A DNA stretch of 42,351 bases from Azohydromonas lata NBRC 102462. GTDB lineage: Bacteria > Pseudomonadota > Gammaproteobacteria > Burkholderiales > Burkholderiaceae_C. The stretch covers positions 1 to 42,351 of the forward strand of contig NZ_BCTC01000058.1 in assembly GCF_001571085.1 (NCBI RefSeq), given 5' to 3'. This document shows, in pieces, positions 1 through 9,316 of this stretch (within the stretch, counting starts at the first letter, position 1; each line of letters begins with the position of its first letter). The notes beneath the pieces were generated by a model that did not search any database, was not told where the DNA came from, and saw only the letters and a list, made by a program, of their open reading frames with translations. The translations under genes were made by a program, and so were the position numbers.

Positions 1-1251
1 GTCGCCGAAGAAGGCCGCGCCCGGCATGGCTGCCGGGACGGGCTGGGCCAAGGCTTCATCACAGCCATGGGCCGCGAGTTGGCCCGCGACGCTGGCTCGG
101 ATGCACGCCCACTGCTGCCGCACCATGTCGGCGGCCTCGGCGGGCGCCCAATCGAAAGCCTGCGGCTCGGACAGCAGGTTTTGCAGCGTCACGGCGGTGC
201 CCTCGCTGCCGAAACCCATCGCCAGGAACATGCGCGGCGTGCGCGGCCGGCAAGTCAGGTCGAAGGCGGGCGCCAGCGCGAAGAACCCGTCCCCACTCGA
301 CAGGAAGCCGGTGTTGAGGTCGTGATCGTCCGTGTTGCCCACCAGGCAGTTGAAAGCGATGCGCCTGTAGAGCTCACGGATGTCCTCCCGAGGCAGCCGT
401 TCCCATTCCCGCATGCGGTGCGCAAGGTTGTTGTACGAACCCATGTAGGCGTACTGCTGCACTTCCGGGCGCGACCACAGCAGCGTGCGGGCGCTGGCAT
501 AAGCCATGCGGCCTTGCCGTCCGTCGGCCAGCCGCTGGCGGTCGAAGCGCTCCACCAGCAGCACCGGGGCGCGACCTACGTGCACGACGCGGTGCCTGGG
601 CACTCTCAACCCGCACGACGCCGCCACGCTCAGCAGCGCCGCTTCCAGGACGGGGACGGGGGGCTGGTCCGCCGGGTCCAGCGCGCTGGGGAACTTGGCC
701 AGCCACAGGCTGCCCTCGTGTTCCACCGTGGTCTTGGGCCGCGCGCCGCCCGCGGAGGTGCCCTGCAGCAGCAGCTCATGGTCCTGCGCCGCCACGGGTT
801 CGCCAGCCTCCACGGCGCGATGCAAATCCAGCAAGCGCTCCAGCGTGTCCAGCCCTGGCGTCTGCGGCGCCCCTGGGGGCTGCTCAGCGGACGGGCTGAA
901 GCTCAGCGCGCCCACCGGCTGCCCGCGCGCGTGCAGCAGATAGCCCAGCGTGTCCTGCAGGCCATGGAGCCGGTCTATAAGGCGCTTGCCCCAGGCGTCC
1001 GGCCCGCCATCCAGCAGCACGGAAAACCAGCCGGACAAGAAGGACGTGGTGAACGGCTGCACGCGCAGCGGCAGGGCTACCGGGTCTATGGCCAGCGCGT
1101 CCGGCCGCGCCAGATAGGAGCGGCCATAGACGAACTCTCCCACCGCGACACCCGCGGGCGTGCCCCGGTGGGCAAAGCGCCCGCACACCACGGGCTCGGC
1201 TTGCCCGGGCAGATGGACCCAGACGAAGGCCTCGGCCGCCTCAGAAGTCAT
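1..1251 (-). CDS. HipA-family serine/threonine kinase toxin, C-terminus beyond window
   Basis: The frame stays open for 417 codons from the ATG at 1249-1251 to base 1, so the C-terminus is cut by the window edge. HipA proteins are about 440 residues, so little is missing. An N-terminal HipA domain with the segment SFLSGWFSVLLDGGPDAWGK is followed by GARPK near residue 170 and AKFPS, the ATP-binding part. The catalytic signature GNTDDHDLN lies near residue 307, with PAFDLT behind it as the metal-binding Asp. In this family the kinase phosphorylates a tRNA synthetase or translation factor and arrests growth until the antitoxin binds it. The start overlaps the end of the upstream XRE antitoxin gene by 11 bases, typical of hipBA operons. 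All visible key residues are intact, so it is probably active. The substrate cannot be told from sequence. Confidence 0.93.
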   Translation of the reverse strand, partial: MTSEAAEAFVWVHLPGQAEPVVCGRFAHRGTPAGVAVGEFVYGRSYLARPDALAIDPVALPLRVQPFTTSFLSGWFSVLLDGGPDAWGKRLIDRLHGLQDTLGYLLHARGQPVGALSFSPSAEQPPGAPQTPGLDTLERLLDLHRAVEAGEPVAAQDHELLLQGTSAGGARPKTTVEHEGSLWLAKFPSALDPADQPPVPVLEAALLSVAASCGLRVPRHRVVHVGRAPVLLVERFDRQRLADGRQGRMAYASARTLLWSRPEVQQYAYMGSYNNLAHRMREWERLPREDIRELYRRIAFNCLVGNTDDHDLNTGFLSSGDGFFALAPAFDLTCRPRTPRMFLAMGFGSEGTAVTLQNLLSEPQAFDWAPAEAADMVRQQWACIRASVAGQLAAHGCDEALAQPVPAAMPGAAFFGD

Positions 1252-1579
1252 TGCTCAACCCCTTGCGCGGCAGCCGCACCCGCTTGTCGGCCACGGACAG
1301 CTCCAGCGCCAGTCCGTCGCGGTCCAGACCCGGATCAGCCAGCAAGTCCAGCTCGCGGGCCAAGCCCAGCACGGTGAGCACGCTGAGGTAGGCGCCGAAA
1401 GCCGTGGTAAGCGCGCCGCGCTCCACGGCCTCCACGGTGGAGCGCGACAGCCCCGTCTTCTGCGCCACGTCCTCCAGCCGCAGCCGCCGCCGCTGGCGCG
1501 CCACGCGGATGCGGCTGCCCAAATCGGCTGCCTGGCGGACAGAAAACGGATCCAGCTTTAGAGACGGTGCGCGTGCCAT
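1241..1579 (-). CDS. HipB-like XRE-family antitoxin/repressor
   Basis: A small protein with a helix-turn-helix of the XRE/Cro type (IRVARQRRRLRLEDVAQKTG followed by LSRSTVEAVERG). In HipBA systems this protein neutralises HipA and represses the operon by binding palindromes in the promoter. The gene ends 11 bases inside hipA, so the two are translationally coupled. The start is uncertain: ATG codons lie at 1577-1579 and 1586-1588 and a TTG at 1598-1600, and none has a clear Shine-Dalgarno sequence. I chose 1579 because the inverted repeat at 1578-1610, a likely operator, covers the upstream alternatives. A -10-like CATAAT at 1587-1592 would then give an almost leaderless message. Confidence 0.85.
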   Translation of the reverse strand: MARAPSLKLDPFSVRQAADLGSRIRVARQRRRLRLEDVAQKTGLSRSTVEAVERGALTTAFGAYLSVLTVLGLARELDLLADPGLDRDGLALELSVADKRVRLPRKGLSNDF

Positions 1580-1610
1580 AACAAGCATTATGAATTTCAA
1601 CGCCTGTTAT
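1578..1610. promoter_or_regulatory. Candidate HipB operator, imperfect inverted repeat
   Basis: Two 12-base arms, ATAACAAGCATT (1578-1589) and AACGCCTGTTAT (1599-1610), are inverted copies matching at 10 of 12 positions, with a 9-base spacer. The element sits across the start region of the antitoxin gene, where HipB-type repressors usually bind. It is an AT-rich island in GC-rich DNA. The role is inferred from position and symmetry. Confidence 0.55.
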
Positions 1611-1814
1611 TCCACACATGTTGGTGCTGAGTGACTGAAGCTTTGGCCCACCTCGCCCCCCACCCGCCAGCGCCGCGCCGGACCTGCCCCGCCATACTCC
1701 AGCGCCCTTGCCACTCCGCTGACCATGCGCCATACCCAACCCCGCACGCCTGCCGCCGGCTTGAGCATCGACGCCATCCGGGACGTGGTGGCCATCGGCC
1801 CAGCGCGGAACGCC

Positions 1815-2621
1815 ATGAACAGACGGCTGCATGGCGCTTTGGCCGTCCTGCTGCTGGCCGCCAATACCGTCCTGGCCGCCCAGGCCGTCCCACCTTCGGC
1901 CACGGCCACGACGAGCACCGAAAACGTCAAAGGCCGGCAGGTGGAATACGTCTTGGCCGGCCGGGGCACACCGGCCGTGGTATTTGAAAATGGTTTAGGC
2001 GGTGCGCTGGACAACTGGCGTCAGGTCATTTCGGAAATTTCCAAATACACCACCGTCCTGGCCTACAACCGCCCGGGCTACGGCGACAGCGCCATGGCCG
2101 ACACCCCGCGCGACGGCGAGCACATTGCCAGCGAGCTGCGCGACTTGCTGGCCGCCGCGCATTTGAAACCGCCTTATGTCCTCGTCGGCCACTCGGCCGG
2201 CGGCTTGTACATGCAGTACTTTGCGCGGCGCTATCCGCGTGAGGTGGCAGGTTTGATATTGGTGGATTCCACCCACCCGCAGCAATTCCAGGGCAAGGGC
2301 GCGCTGGACGGCAATATGCGGCCCAGGCGCCAGGTGGCGGCCCAAAAGGAGCTGGATTTGCTCAATGCCACGGGCGAAGCCGTGCTGGCCTTGCCCACGT
2401 TCACCGGCAAACCCGTCATCGTCCTGAGTGCCTTGAAACCCCTGTCCGTCCACGGCGAGTATGCAGACGACGCCAACGAAAAACGCCGCGGCGTCGCGCG
2501 GCTTTATCCAGGCGCGAAACAGGTGTGGGTGGACAGCGGACACAAAATCCCGACCGAAAAACCGGAGAACGTGACGGAGGCGGTGCAGGAAATGCTTGCC
2601 GCGGTGAAGCACACCAAGTAA
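1815..2621 (+). CDS. Secreted alpha/beta hydrolase
   Basis: The start at 1815 was chosen over an upstream in-frame ATG at 1725 because it puts a signal peptide at the N-terminus (MNRRLHGALAVLLLAANTVL, cleaved near AAQA). The mature protein is an alpha/beta hydrolase: VFENGLGG oxyanion region, nucleophile elbow GHSAGG (Ser), acid region ILVDSTHP, and catalytic His in WVDSGHKIP near the C-terminus. About 268 residues, normal for the fold. Substrate unknown; esters or peptides are possible. It is transcribed away from hipBA and converges with the methyltransferase gene, 30 bases downstream. Its GC content looks lower than that of the core genes to the right, consistent with acquisition as cargo of the accessory region. 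Confidence 0.85.
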   Translation: MNRRLHGALAVLLLAANTVLAAQAVPPSATATTSTENVKGRQVEYVLAGRGTPAVVFENGLGGALDNWRQVISEISKYTTVLAYNRPGYGDSAMADTPRDGEHIASELRDLLAAAHLKPPYVLVGHSAGGLYMQYFARRYPREVAGLILVDSTHPQQFQGKGALDGNMRPRRQVAAQKELDLLNATGEAVLALPTFTGKPVIVLSALKPLSVHGEYADDANEKRRGVARLYPGAKQVWVDSGHKIPTEKPENVTEAVQEMLAAVKHTK

Positions 2622-2651
2622 GGAGGAAAGAGGATTCGTTCCCCCGGCTTT

Positions 2652-5600
2652 TCAACGCGACAGATTCAATTCCAGCAGGCGCCGCAGCACCTCATGCCGC
2701 GCAGCGTCGCCCAGCGTGAAGCGCAGACGGTCGTGCTCCGGCCGGCTCTCCACATCAACGAATCCGTGATTCAAATCCAGGTCGCGCCAGCCGTAGGCAT
2801 GGCTCACGGCAATATCCAAAGAGACCTGGAGGCGGCGCAGCACCCTCAAATCTTCGAGCGCAGCGCGCGCCGCATGCATTTTCAAATTGCGAGCCGCCGT
2901 CAATTTTTCCGCACTCAATGACGGGTCGTGGAAAAAATTATAAATCCCCGTCAGACCGACATTCAAACACAGCATCAGGCGCCGGCGGTGCTCGTGGTAA
3001 TGCTCACCCAGGGCGGCCAATTCAGCATCCGGCACCTGCCACAAATTCCCTGGCAACACAAAAGTCTCAAATGCCTGGGTGGACGAATAACGCAGCTCTT
3101 GTGCAAACGTGCCGCTGTATTTTCGGGCCCACACCTCGTGCAGCGTGGACTGCAGCACGGCATAGATATCCCAGCGGTCCGTCGCCAAGACCTTGAGCGT
3201 GTGCGCAAATACCATGGCGGCCGGCACGGCGGAGAAATTCAGATATTTGGTCGTGGCCGTCGACACGAAACACCGCGACAATCCCGCCAGCCGCGCATAC
3301 AACTCCACCGTGGGCCGCTTGAATTGCCACCATTTCTCACGCAACGGCGCCTCGGCATGGGCATCCCGATAAGGTTTCACATGGGTTATCAGCCATTCCA
3401 GCGCGGCTGGATATTGCCGGACCTCGCTCAAGGGTTCGTCCGCCATGTAAATCACATGGCGCCCGGGGCGCTGCGCCGGAGATTGATTCACTTCCTCGCC
3501 GTGCAGCAGCGGCAACAGGACCCGCCTGCAGCTCGGGCCCCGCCGAAGCAAATCCGCAGCCTGGGATTCATTCAACAAAAAACCGTCGCCCACCCATTTG
3601 GAACCCTCGAACATCCACTTCCTGTTTTCCGGCAGCGGCTTGGGCAATGACGCTTCCGACTCACCTTCCTCCAAAAATGCGTTGATGCGCGAAACGGGTT
3701 TGCCGTCCAAAATGGCTTTTTCAAGCGCCACACCCTTGCGCAAGGCCAGCAGTGACACCCTGACGTTGGCGCTCCCCGGCCATTTCACGCTGCGCACGGC
3801 AAAGGCAATTTGCGCGCCCTTGCTCAGCAAAAACTCTAAACCATCGCGGCGGATGTTGCCCTCCCGGATGGAATTGGTGGCAACCAGCGCCAGGCTGCCG
3901 CCGGATTTTAAAAGGGCGTACATGCGGCGCATGAAAAACACCACCATTTCGCTCAAGCCCGTGGGCGCATATTCCCAAGCCGCATAGTTGCAAAATTCCC
4001 GGCCATGCACGCCGCTGATGAAGGTGCCGCCCAAGTAGGGCGGATTGGCCAGCACGCAATCAAAGCCGCCCTGGGCCAGAACTTCCGGAAATTCCAGGAA
4101 CCAGTGGAAAATGCTTTGCTCCCTGACCACGGCGGAAGCACGCTCAAATGCCGCCACCGGCAATACCGGGTCTCCGCGCCAGCACCTGTCAAATTCGCAT
4201 GCCGTCACGAGCTGATGGGCCGTATCCGACCGTTTTGGCACGTAGAATTGTGCGACAGGGATATCGGCCAATTGCCGCAGTGCCTGCACGGCCGGAGATT
4301 GGGACAATTCCAGAAATTTGTCTTGCTTGGCCTTTAAATCTTGCGGCGTGTGCTCCGGCATGGTCTCAAATGCGCGCCAGTCGCGCAGTGCGCTTTGCAG
4401 CCCGCGTTCCACAGGCGCGTTGAAACCCAGGCTGCCCTGCCCCGCCCGCCCGGCCTGGTTGCGCCGGCGCAGCGCGGCGGCCACCGCCTTGTCGTCGCCC
4501 GCCTGCGCCGTGAACGCTTCGCTGGGAATGGAGCGGCGCGCAATGTCCTCCAGCCGGGCCGTGCCCACGATGGCGTTGCCCTGCTTGATGTGATGGTCCA
4601 GAAAGCTCAGCGGCTCGCCCGGCACGTGCGCCTCCAGCCACAGCGCCACCTTGCACAGCTCCACGGCGAGCGGATTGAGGTCCACGCCGTGGATGCAGTG
4701 CCGGATCACGTCGCGCAGCGCGGTGCGCCAGGCCGTGGGCGACGGCTGCGCCTCGCCGCTGCGCGCCGTGGCCAGCGCTTGGGCGATGCGCCGCGCCGCC
4801 GCCAGCAGCAGGTGGCCGGAGCCGCAGGCCACGTCCACCACGCGCAGCGCCAGCAGCGCGGCGCACGGGTCCGGCGCGCGCTCGCAGGTGGCCAGCAGCG
4901 GCGCCAGCGCGTGCTGCAGCAGCGGCTGCACCAGGGACTGCGGCGTGTAGTGCGCGCCGCTGCGGGCGCGCGCCTGCCCTCGGCGCAGCTCGAAGGCGGG
5001 CTCGGCCCCTTGCCACAGCAAGGCGGGGCGGTAGTCGAGCAGGCCCTCGTACACGGAGCCCAGTTCTTCCACGTTCAGCGCCGCGTAGTTCACCCGGCGC
5101 GGCCGGCCGCCCTCCGGCGGCGTGTATTGGCCCAGCGCGCACAGGGCGGCCAGCAGCGTGGCGTTGTCCAGGCGGCAGCCCGCCAAGTCGCCCAGCGCCT
5201 GCGGCGCGAACAGGCCGCCGGCCAGCGGCGTCAGGCCCAGCGCGGCGCCGGGCCCACCGGCCTCGAACAGGGAAAAGGTGAACAGCAGCGCGGGCCACAG
5301 GTCGCCATGGCGCTCGCTGCCCGGCGGCGGCCGCTCGGCCAGCCGGCGCAGCCGCTGCAGGCCGTAGCAGCACTCGTACAGCGCCCGCCCTTGGGCCGGC
5401 GCGCCCGCGGGAAAGACCAGGCCGCGCTCCTCCACCACCAGCAGGAACAGCAGCCGGTAGATCAGCCGCAGCAGCGCGCCGAAATAGGCGTCGGCGCGAA
5501 CGTCGGCATCGGCGTCGGTGGCGGCCTCTGAGGCTTGGTTGGTGTCCCCGCCTTCCAGCACCCGCTGCAGTGCGCCGTTGGCCGGGTGGCGAATGAAACC

Positions 5601-6434
5601 GTTGGCCAGGGCCAGCAAAGCCTGCTCCACGGCGCGGGCCAGGCCGGCGCGTATGCGGGAGTCGGCCTCCAGCGAGTCCTGGTGCCAGCGCTCCAGCCAG
5701 CACGCCGCGGCGGCGTCGGAGCGCGCCGGGAAGCGGCTCACGTGCAGCAGCCGCACCAGCAGTGCGAAGTCGGCGAAAAGCGCCTCGCCGAAGAGGCGCT
5801 CCAGGTCGAACTCCACGCAGCAGAGCTGCGCCAGCCGGGTACTGTCGCGCAGCAGCCGCAGCACGCGGCCGTTGCTGACCAGGGCGTACAGGGTGTCGCT
5901 CTGGTGAAGGTAGTCCTGCACCAGGGCATGGGCCGAGAGGCGCGGGGTGGCGGTGTCCGATCCAGCCGCCGGGCGTGCGGACCGACCACCGGACAGGCTG
6001 CCGGAGGCGTTGACGGACGCCGTGCCGGCCTTGCCGGGGCGGCGGTCCAGCCCCGCCGCCTCGTGCCAGCCCAGCACGTGCACCACGACCCCGGTGGCGG
6101 CGTCTCGGTGCGACAGCGCAAAGTGCCGCCCGTCCAGCGCCACGCCCTGCGCCTGGAATTCCAGCCGCCAGCCCAGCAGCCCAAGCAGCGGCAGCACCCA
6201 GTGCTGGCGCGTCTCGCGGGTGGCCGCCGCACCGGCGGGCAACGCGGCCAGGCGGCGCTGGAAGCCGCGCCACAGGGCCTGGGCCTGGACCCAGGCGCGG
6301 GCGATCTCGTCCTTCACGCTCACGTGGGCCGGCAGGCCGAAATCGGCCGGACGCTGGCCGGGCAGCGCTTCCAACCGGTCCAGCAACTCGGCCGACAGCA
6401 GGCCGCCTTCGATGCGCAGGCTGGCGAAGCTCAT
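2652..6434 (-). CDS. Eco57I/PglX-like N6-adenine DNA methyltransferase (DrmMI-like)
   Basis: A 1260-residue DNA methyltransferase. The ATG at 6432-6434 overlaps the stop of the upstream helicase in an ATGA junction, which fixes the start; the frame is open further upstream but that would run through the helicase gene. SAM-binding motif I, VVDVACGSGHLLLAA, is near residue 530, and the adenine-N6 catalytic motif NPPYLGG is near residue 796, followed by a long target-recognition region. The size and order resemble BREX PglX and DISARM DrmMI, which methylate host DNA to mark it as self while partner proteins block phage DNA. No convincing nuclease motif is seen in the N-terminal 500 residues, so this is probably a methylase only. 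Base composition changes sharply near 4400: the N-terminal half is about 75-80% GC in sampled lines and the C-terminal half about 53-57%. Confidence 0.85.
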   Translation of the reverse strand: MSFASLRIEGGLLSAELLDRLEALPGQRPADFGLPAHVSVKDEIARAWVQAQALWRGFQRRLAALPAGAAATRETRQHWVLPLLGLLGWRLEFQAQGVALDGRHFALSHRDAATGVVVHVLGWHEAAGLDRRPGKAGTASVNASGSLSGGRSARPAAGSDTATPRLSAHALVQDYLHQSDTLYALVSNGRVLRLLRDSTRLAQLCCVEFDLERLFGEALFADFALLVRLLHVSRFPARSDAAAACWLERWHQDSLEADSRIRAGLARAVEQALLALANGFIRHPANGALQRVLEGGDTNQASEAATDADADVRADAYFGALLRLIYRLLFLLVVEERGLVFPAGAPAQGRALYECCYGLQRLRRLAERPPPGSERHGDLWPALLFTFSLFEAGGPGAALGLTPLAGGLFAPQALGDLAGCRLDNATLLAALCALGQYTPPEGGRPRRVNYAALNVEELGSVYEGLLDYRPALLWQGAEPAFELRRGQARARSGAHYTPQSLVQPLLQHALAPLLATCERAPDPCAALLALRVVDVACGSGHLLLAAARRIAQALATARSGEAQPSPTAWRTALRDVIRHCIHGVDLNPLAVELCKVALWLEAHVPGEPLSFLDHHIKQGNAIVGTARLEDIARRSIPSEAFTAQAGDDKAVAAALRRRNQAGRAGQGSLGFNAPVERGLQSALRDWRAFETMPEHTPQDLKAKQDKFLELSQSPAVQALRQLADIPVAQFYVPKRSDTAHQLVTACEFDRCWRGDPVLPVAAFERASAVVREQSIFHWFLEFPEVLAQGGFDCVLANPPYLGGTFISGVHGREFCNYAAWEYAPTGLSEMVVFFMRRMYALLKSGGSLALVATNSIREGNIRRDGLEFLLSKGAQIAFAVRSVKWPGSANVRVSLLALRKGVALEKAILDGKPVSRINAFLEEGESEASLPKPLPENRKWMFEGSKWVGDGFLLNESQAADLLRRGPSCRRVLLPLLHGEEVNQSPAQRPGRHVIYMADEPLSEVRQYPAALEWLITHVKPYRDAHAEAPLREKWWQFKRPTVELYARLAGLSRCFVSTATTKYLNFSAVPAAMVFAHTLKVLATDRWDIYAVLQSTLHEVWARKYSGTFAQELRYSSTQAFETFVLPGNLWQVPDAELAALGEHYHEHRRRLMLCLNVGLTGIYNFFHDPSLSAEKLTAARNLKMHAARAALEDLRVLRRLQVSLDIAVSHAYGWRDLDLNHGFVDVESRPEHDRLRFTLGDAARHEVLRRLLELNLSR

Positions 6435-9316
6435 GTCGGCCCCTGCGGCAGCAGCACGTACACGCCCAGCACGTCCATGGGCAGCAGCGGGCGCAGCACG
6501 CGGCAGCGCTGCGCCTGCACCAGGGCACCGAAGCGCTCGTGGGCCGACACCAGGTGGCCGGCGCGGGCCTCGCCCAACGCGGCCAGGGCCTCCGCCTGGC
6601 GCGGGAGCTGGCACAGCTCGTGGTCCAGGAAAGCGGCGCGTGCCTGGGGCGAGAGGTCCGACGCCGCGCCCGCGCTCTCCAGCAGCACCCGCGCCTGGGC
6701 CGTGTTCAGCAGTTCCCCGCGCGACGCGGCGCCGCGCCAGCCCCACAGCAGCATCTCCTCGGCCACGAGTTGCTGGCCGCCCTGCTCCACGGCCAGCACG
6801 GTGCGGCAACGCAGCAGCAGCAAGGTGGTTTTCACCGCCACGGCCGGCGTGCGCATGACGGCTGCGCGCGCGGCGCGCGGGCCCTGGTGGGCCAGGGTGT
6901 TGTGCAGCACGAGGCGGCACAGCCGCTCGACGAAGGCATGATTTCGACCAAGGTAGGCAAAGCCGGCCGGCGTGGGCGAATGGAAGCTCACGGACACGGC
7001 CTCGGCGCTGTCGGCACCCGGCAGCGCTTCGCGCAGCGTCGGCGGCAGGTGCGCCGTGCCCACGCGCCAGCCTGCGCCCTGGGCCGCCACGGGCACGCCC
7101 AGCAGGTCCGCGAGCGCGCGCAGGATGAAACGCTGCACGGCGGGCGGGTCGCCCAAGGCTTCGTCCACCTCGCGCAAGTCCGCCTCGATGTCGGCGGGCC
7201 GCAGGGCGTGGGCGGCCAGGGCGTCGCGCGCGGCCTGGCCCTGGACCACGGCCTCATCCAGCTCCCGGTCCACGGCGCGCAGCGCCGCGGCACCGGCCGC
7301 GTCGTCGCTGAAGTCGAACAGCAGGCCCTGCGCGCCCTGGCGCGTGCTCAGGCCCCGCTGCGGGTCCAGCAGCAGCGCGCGGGCGATGGTGTCGGCCACG
7401 GCGCCGGAGTCCTCGGGGAACGGCACGTGCAGCCCGGTGGCGCGGTGGATCTCGCGCACCTTGCGCAGCAGCACGTCCAGGACGACGCCGTCCATGGGGT
7501 TGTCCGCCCCGTAGAGCAGGCAGGTGGACACGGTGGCCGCGGGCTGGCCGAAGCGGTCCACGCGGCCCTCGCGCTGCTCCAGCCGGTTGGGGTTCCACGG
7601 CAGGTCGTAGTGCAGCACGGCCGAGAAGTGCTCCTGCAGGTTGACGCCTTCGCTCAGGCAGTCGGTGGCCACCAGCACGCGGCGCCGCGCGCGGCCCAGG
7701 GTGGCGATGCGCTGGCGGCGCTGCTCGTCGGCCAGCTCGCCGGTGACGACTTCCAGCGCCAGCCGCGGGAGGTCGGCCTGCAGCAGCAGCGCTAGGTGCT
7801 CGCCCAAGTAGCGGGCCGTCTCCAGGTAGCGACAGAACACCACCACGCCGCGCGGCGCCGGCCCGCGCAGCCAGGCCAGCAGTTGAGCGGCCGTGGCGGC
7901 CAGCTTGTGGTCGGCCTGCACGCCGGCCAGGGGCTGCAGCGCTTGGGCCAGCTCGCGCAGGTGGCGGCGCTGGGTGTGCGTCCACGGCGCGCACTGCAGG
8001 CTGGAGGAGCCGGCGACCTCGCGCTCGGGGCCCTGGCCGGCGTCGGCCACGGTGGCGAAGAAGAGGTCGTCCTCGGGGATGGCGTGGGCCACGGCGGCGG
8101 CTCGCGACGGCGCTTCGTCCAGCCTGGACAGGCGTTTGCGAAGCATGGCCAGGCCCGCGGCCGGGCTGGACATGGCGCCGCGCAGCAGGCCCAGCGCCGC
8201 CCAGAAGCGTGCGCGGCCGCTGGCCTGCCCGCAGGCGCCCGGCGCCACCAGGCCGCGCGTGAAGGCCAGCAGCCGGTGGAACAAGGCGAGATACGCCGGC
8301 GACAGCGCGTAGCGCAGCTCGCACGCCTCGCGCGCGGGGAAAGGCGTGTCCTCGCCGAGCCAGTGGCGCACGTCGGCGCGGCGGCGCTGCACGAGGTGGC
8401 CGGCCAGCTCGGCGCGCTGCGCCGCGGTGGCGGTGGGCAGGTCCAGCCGCTCCCACCCGGGGCGCAGCAGCCCAAGCAGCGAGCCGAATTCCTCGGCCTT
8501 GCCGCTGTGCGGCGTGGCGCTGAGCAGCAGCAGGTGCTCACCCCGCGCCGCGAGGCGGGCCACGAGGTGGTGGCGCTGCTGCTGCGCGGGCGCGGCACCG
8601 GCGGGGCGGGCGCAGGCGTGGGCCTCGTCCACGATGACCAGCTCAGGCGCTTGGGCGGCAAACACCTCGCGCCGCGCGTCGGACTTGATGAAGTCCAGGC
8701 TCACGACCTGAAAGGGAAAGTGCTCGTAGACGCTGGTGTCGCCGCTGACCTGGCGGTCCAGCCGCGCCTGCGTGCCGCTGCGCAGGACGACGGCCTCGAT
8801 GTCCAGCTTGGCGCGCAGCTCGGCCTGCCACTGCTCGCACAGGTGCGGCAGGCACAGCACGGCAAAGCGCCGGATGAGGCGGCGCTCCAGCAGCTCGCGG
8901 GCGATCAGCAAGGCTTCGACGGTCTTGCCCACGCCCACGTCGTCGGCGATGAGCAGCCGCGCCCTGGGTTGGCGCAGCGCCAGGGCCAGCGGGACGAGTT
9001 GGTAGGCGCGCGGTCGGAAGGACAGTTTCCCCAGGCAGCGGAAAGGCCCGGCGGCGTGGCGCAGCGCCAGCCGCGCGGCGTCGTGCAGCAGCCGCGCGGT
9101 GGCGAAGTCGCCCAAGTCGGCGGCCGAGGGCGGCTCGAAGCGAACGGCGCGCGGCGGCGTCTCGCCCAACGGCAGCCAGACGCCGGTGATCTCGTCCTCG
9201 CCGCCGTCCAAGGGCTGCAGGAGCAGCAGTTCGGGGTCGCTGCTGGGCAGGACGACCCAGTCGCGCCCGCGGTGCGTGACCAGGCTGCCCGCCGGCCAAG
9301 CGGTGGCCGTGCTCAC
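6431..9316 (-). CDS. SNF2-type DEAD/DEAH helicase (DrmD-like)
   Basis: A 961-residue superfamily 2 helicase. It begins with GTG at 9314-9316, overlapping the stop of the upstream gene by GTGA. An N-terminal beta-rich segment (GSLVTHRGRDWVVLP) precedes the ATPase core: Walker A in DDVGVGKT (residues 125-132), DEAH at 230-233, SATPHSG near 265. The C-terminal helicase lobe shows ATDCLSEGVNLQ and the arginine-finger motif LEQREGRVDRFGQ. All ATPase motifs are intact. This domain order matches the SNF2-like helicases (DrmD) paired with adenine methylases in class 1 DISARM and related phage-defence operons, where they are thought to act on unmethylated incoming DNA. ATGA coupling to the methylase implies a stoichiometric complex or balanced expression. 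The DISARM assignment is by recalled family resemblance. Confidence 0.85.
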   Translation of the reverse strand: MSTATAWPAGSLVTHRGRDWVVLPSSDPELLLLQPLDGGEDEITGVWLPLGETPPRAVRFEPPSAADLGDFATARLLHDAARLALRHAAGPFRCLGKLSFRPRAYQLVPLALALRQPRARLLIADDVGVGKTVEALLIARELLERRLIRRFAVLCLPHLCEQWQAELRAKLDIEAVVLRSGTQARLDRQVSGDTSVYEHFPFQVVSLDFIKSDARREVFAAQAPELVIVDEAHACARPAGAAPAQQQRHHLVARLAARGEHLLLLSATPHSGKAEEFGSLLGLLRPGWERLDLPTATAAQRAELAGHLVQRRRADVRHWLGEDTPFPAREACELRYALSPAYLALFHRLLAFTRGLVAPGACGQASGRARFWAALGLLRGAMSSPAAGLAMLRKRLSRLDEAPSRAAAVAHAIPEDDLFFATVADAGQGPEREVAGSSSLQCAPWTHTQRRHLRELAQALQPLAGVQADHKLAATAAQLLAWLRGPAPRGVVVFCRYLETARYLGEHLALLLQADLPRLALEVVTGELADEQRRQRIATLGRARRRVLVATDCLSEGVNLQEHFSAVLHYDLPWNPNRLEQREGRVDRFGQPAATVSTCLLYGADNPMDGVVLDVLLRKVREIHRATGLHVPFPEDSGAVADTIARALLLDPQRGLSTRQGAQGLLFDFSDDAAGAAALRAVDRELDEAVVQGQAARDALAAHALRPADIEADLREVDEALGDPPAVQRFILRALADLLGVPVAAQGAGWRVGTAHLPPTLREALPGADSAEAVSVSFHSPTPAGFAYLGRNHAFVERLCRLVLHNTLAHQGPRAARAAVMRTPAVAVKTTLLLLRCRTVLAVEQGGQQLVAEEMLLWGWRGAASRGELLNTAQARVLLESAGAASDLSPQARAAFLDHELCQLPRQAEALAALGEARAGHLVSAHERFGALVQAQRCRVLRPLLPMDVLGVYVLLPQGPT

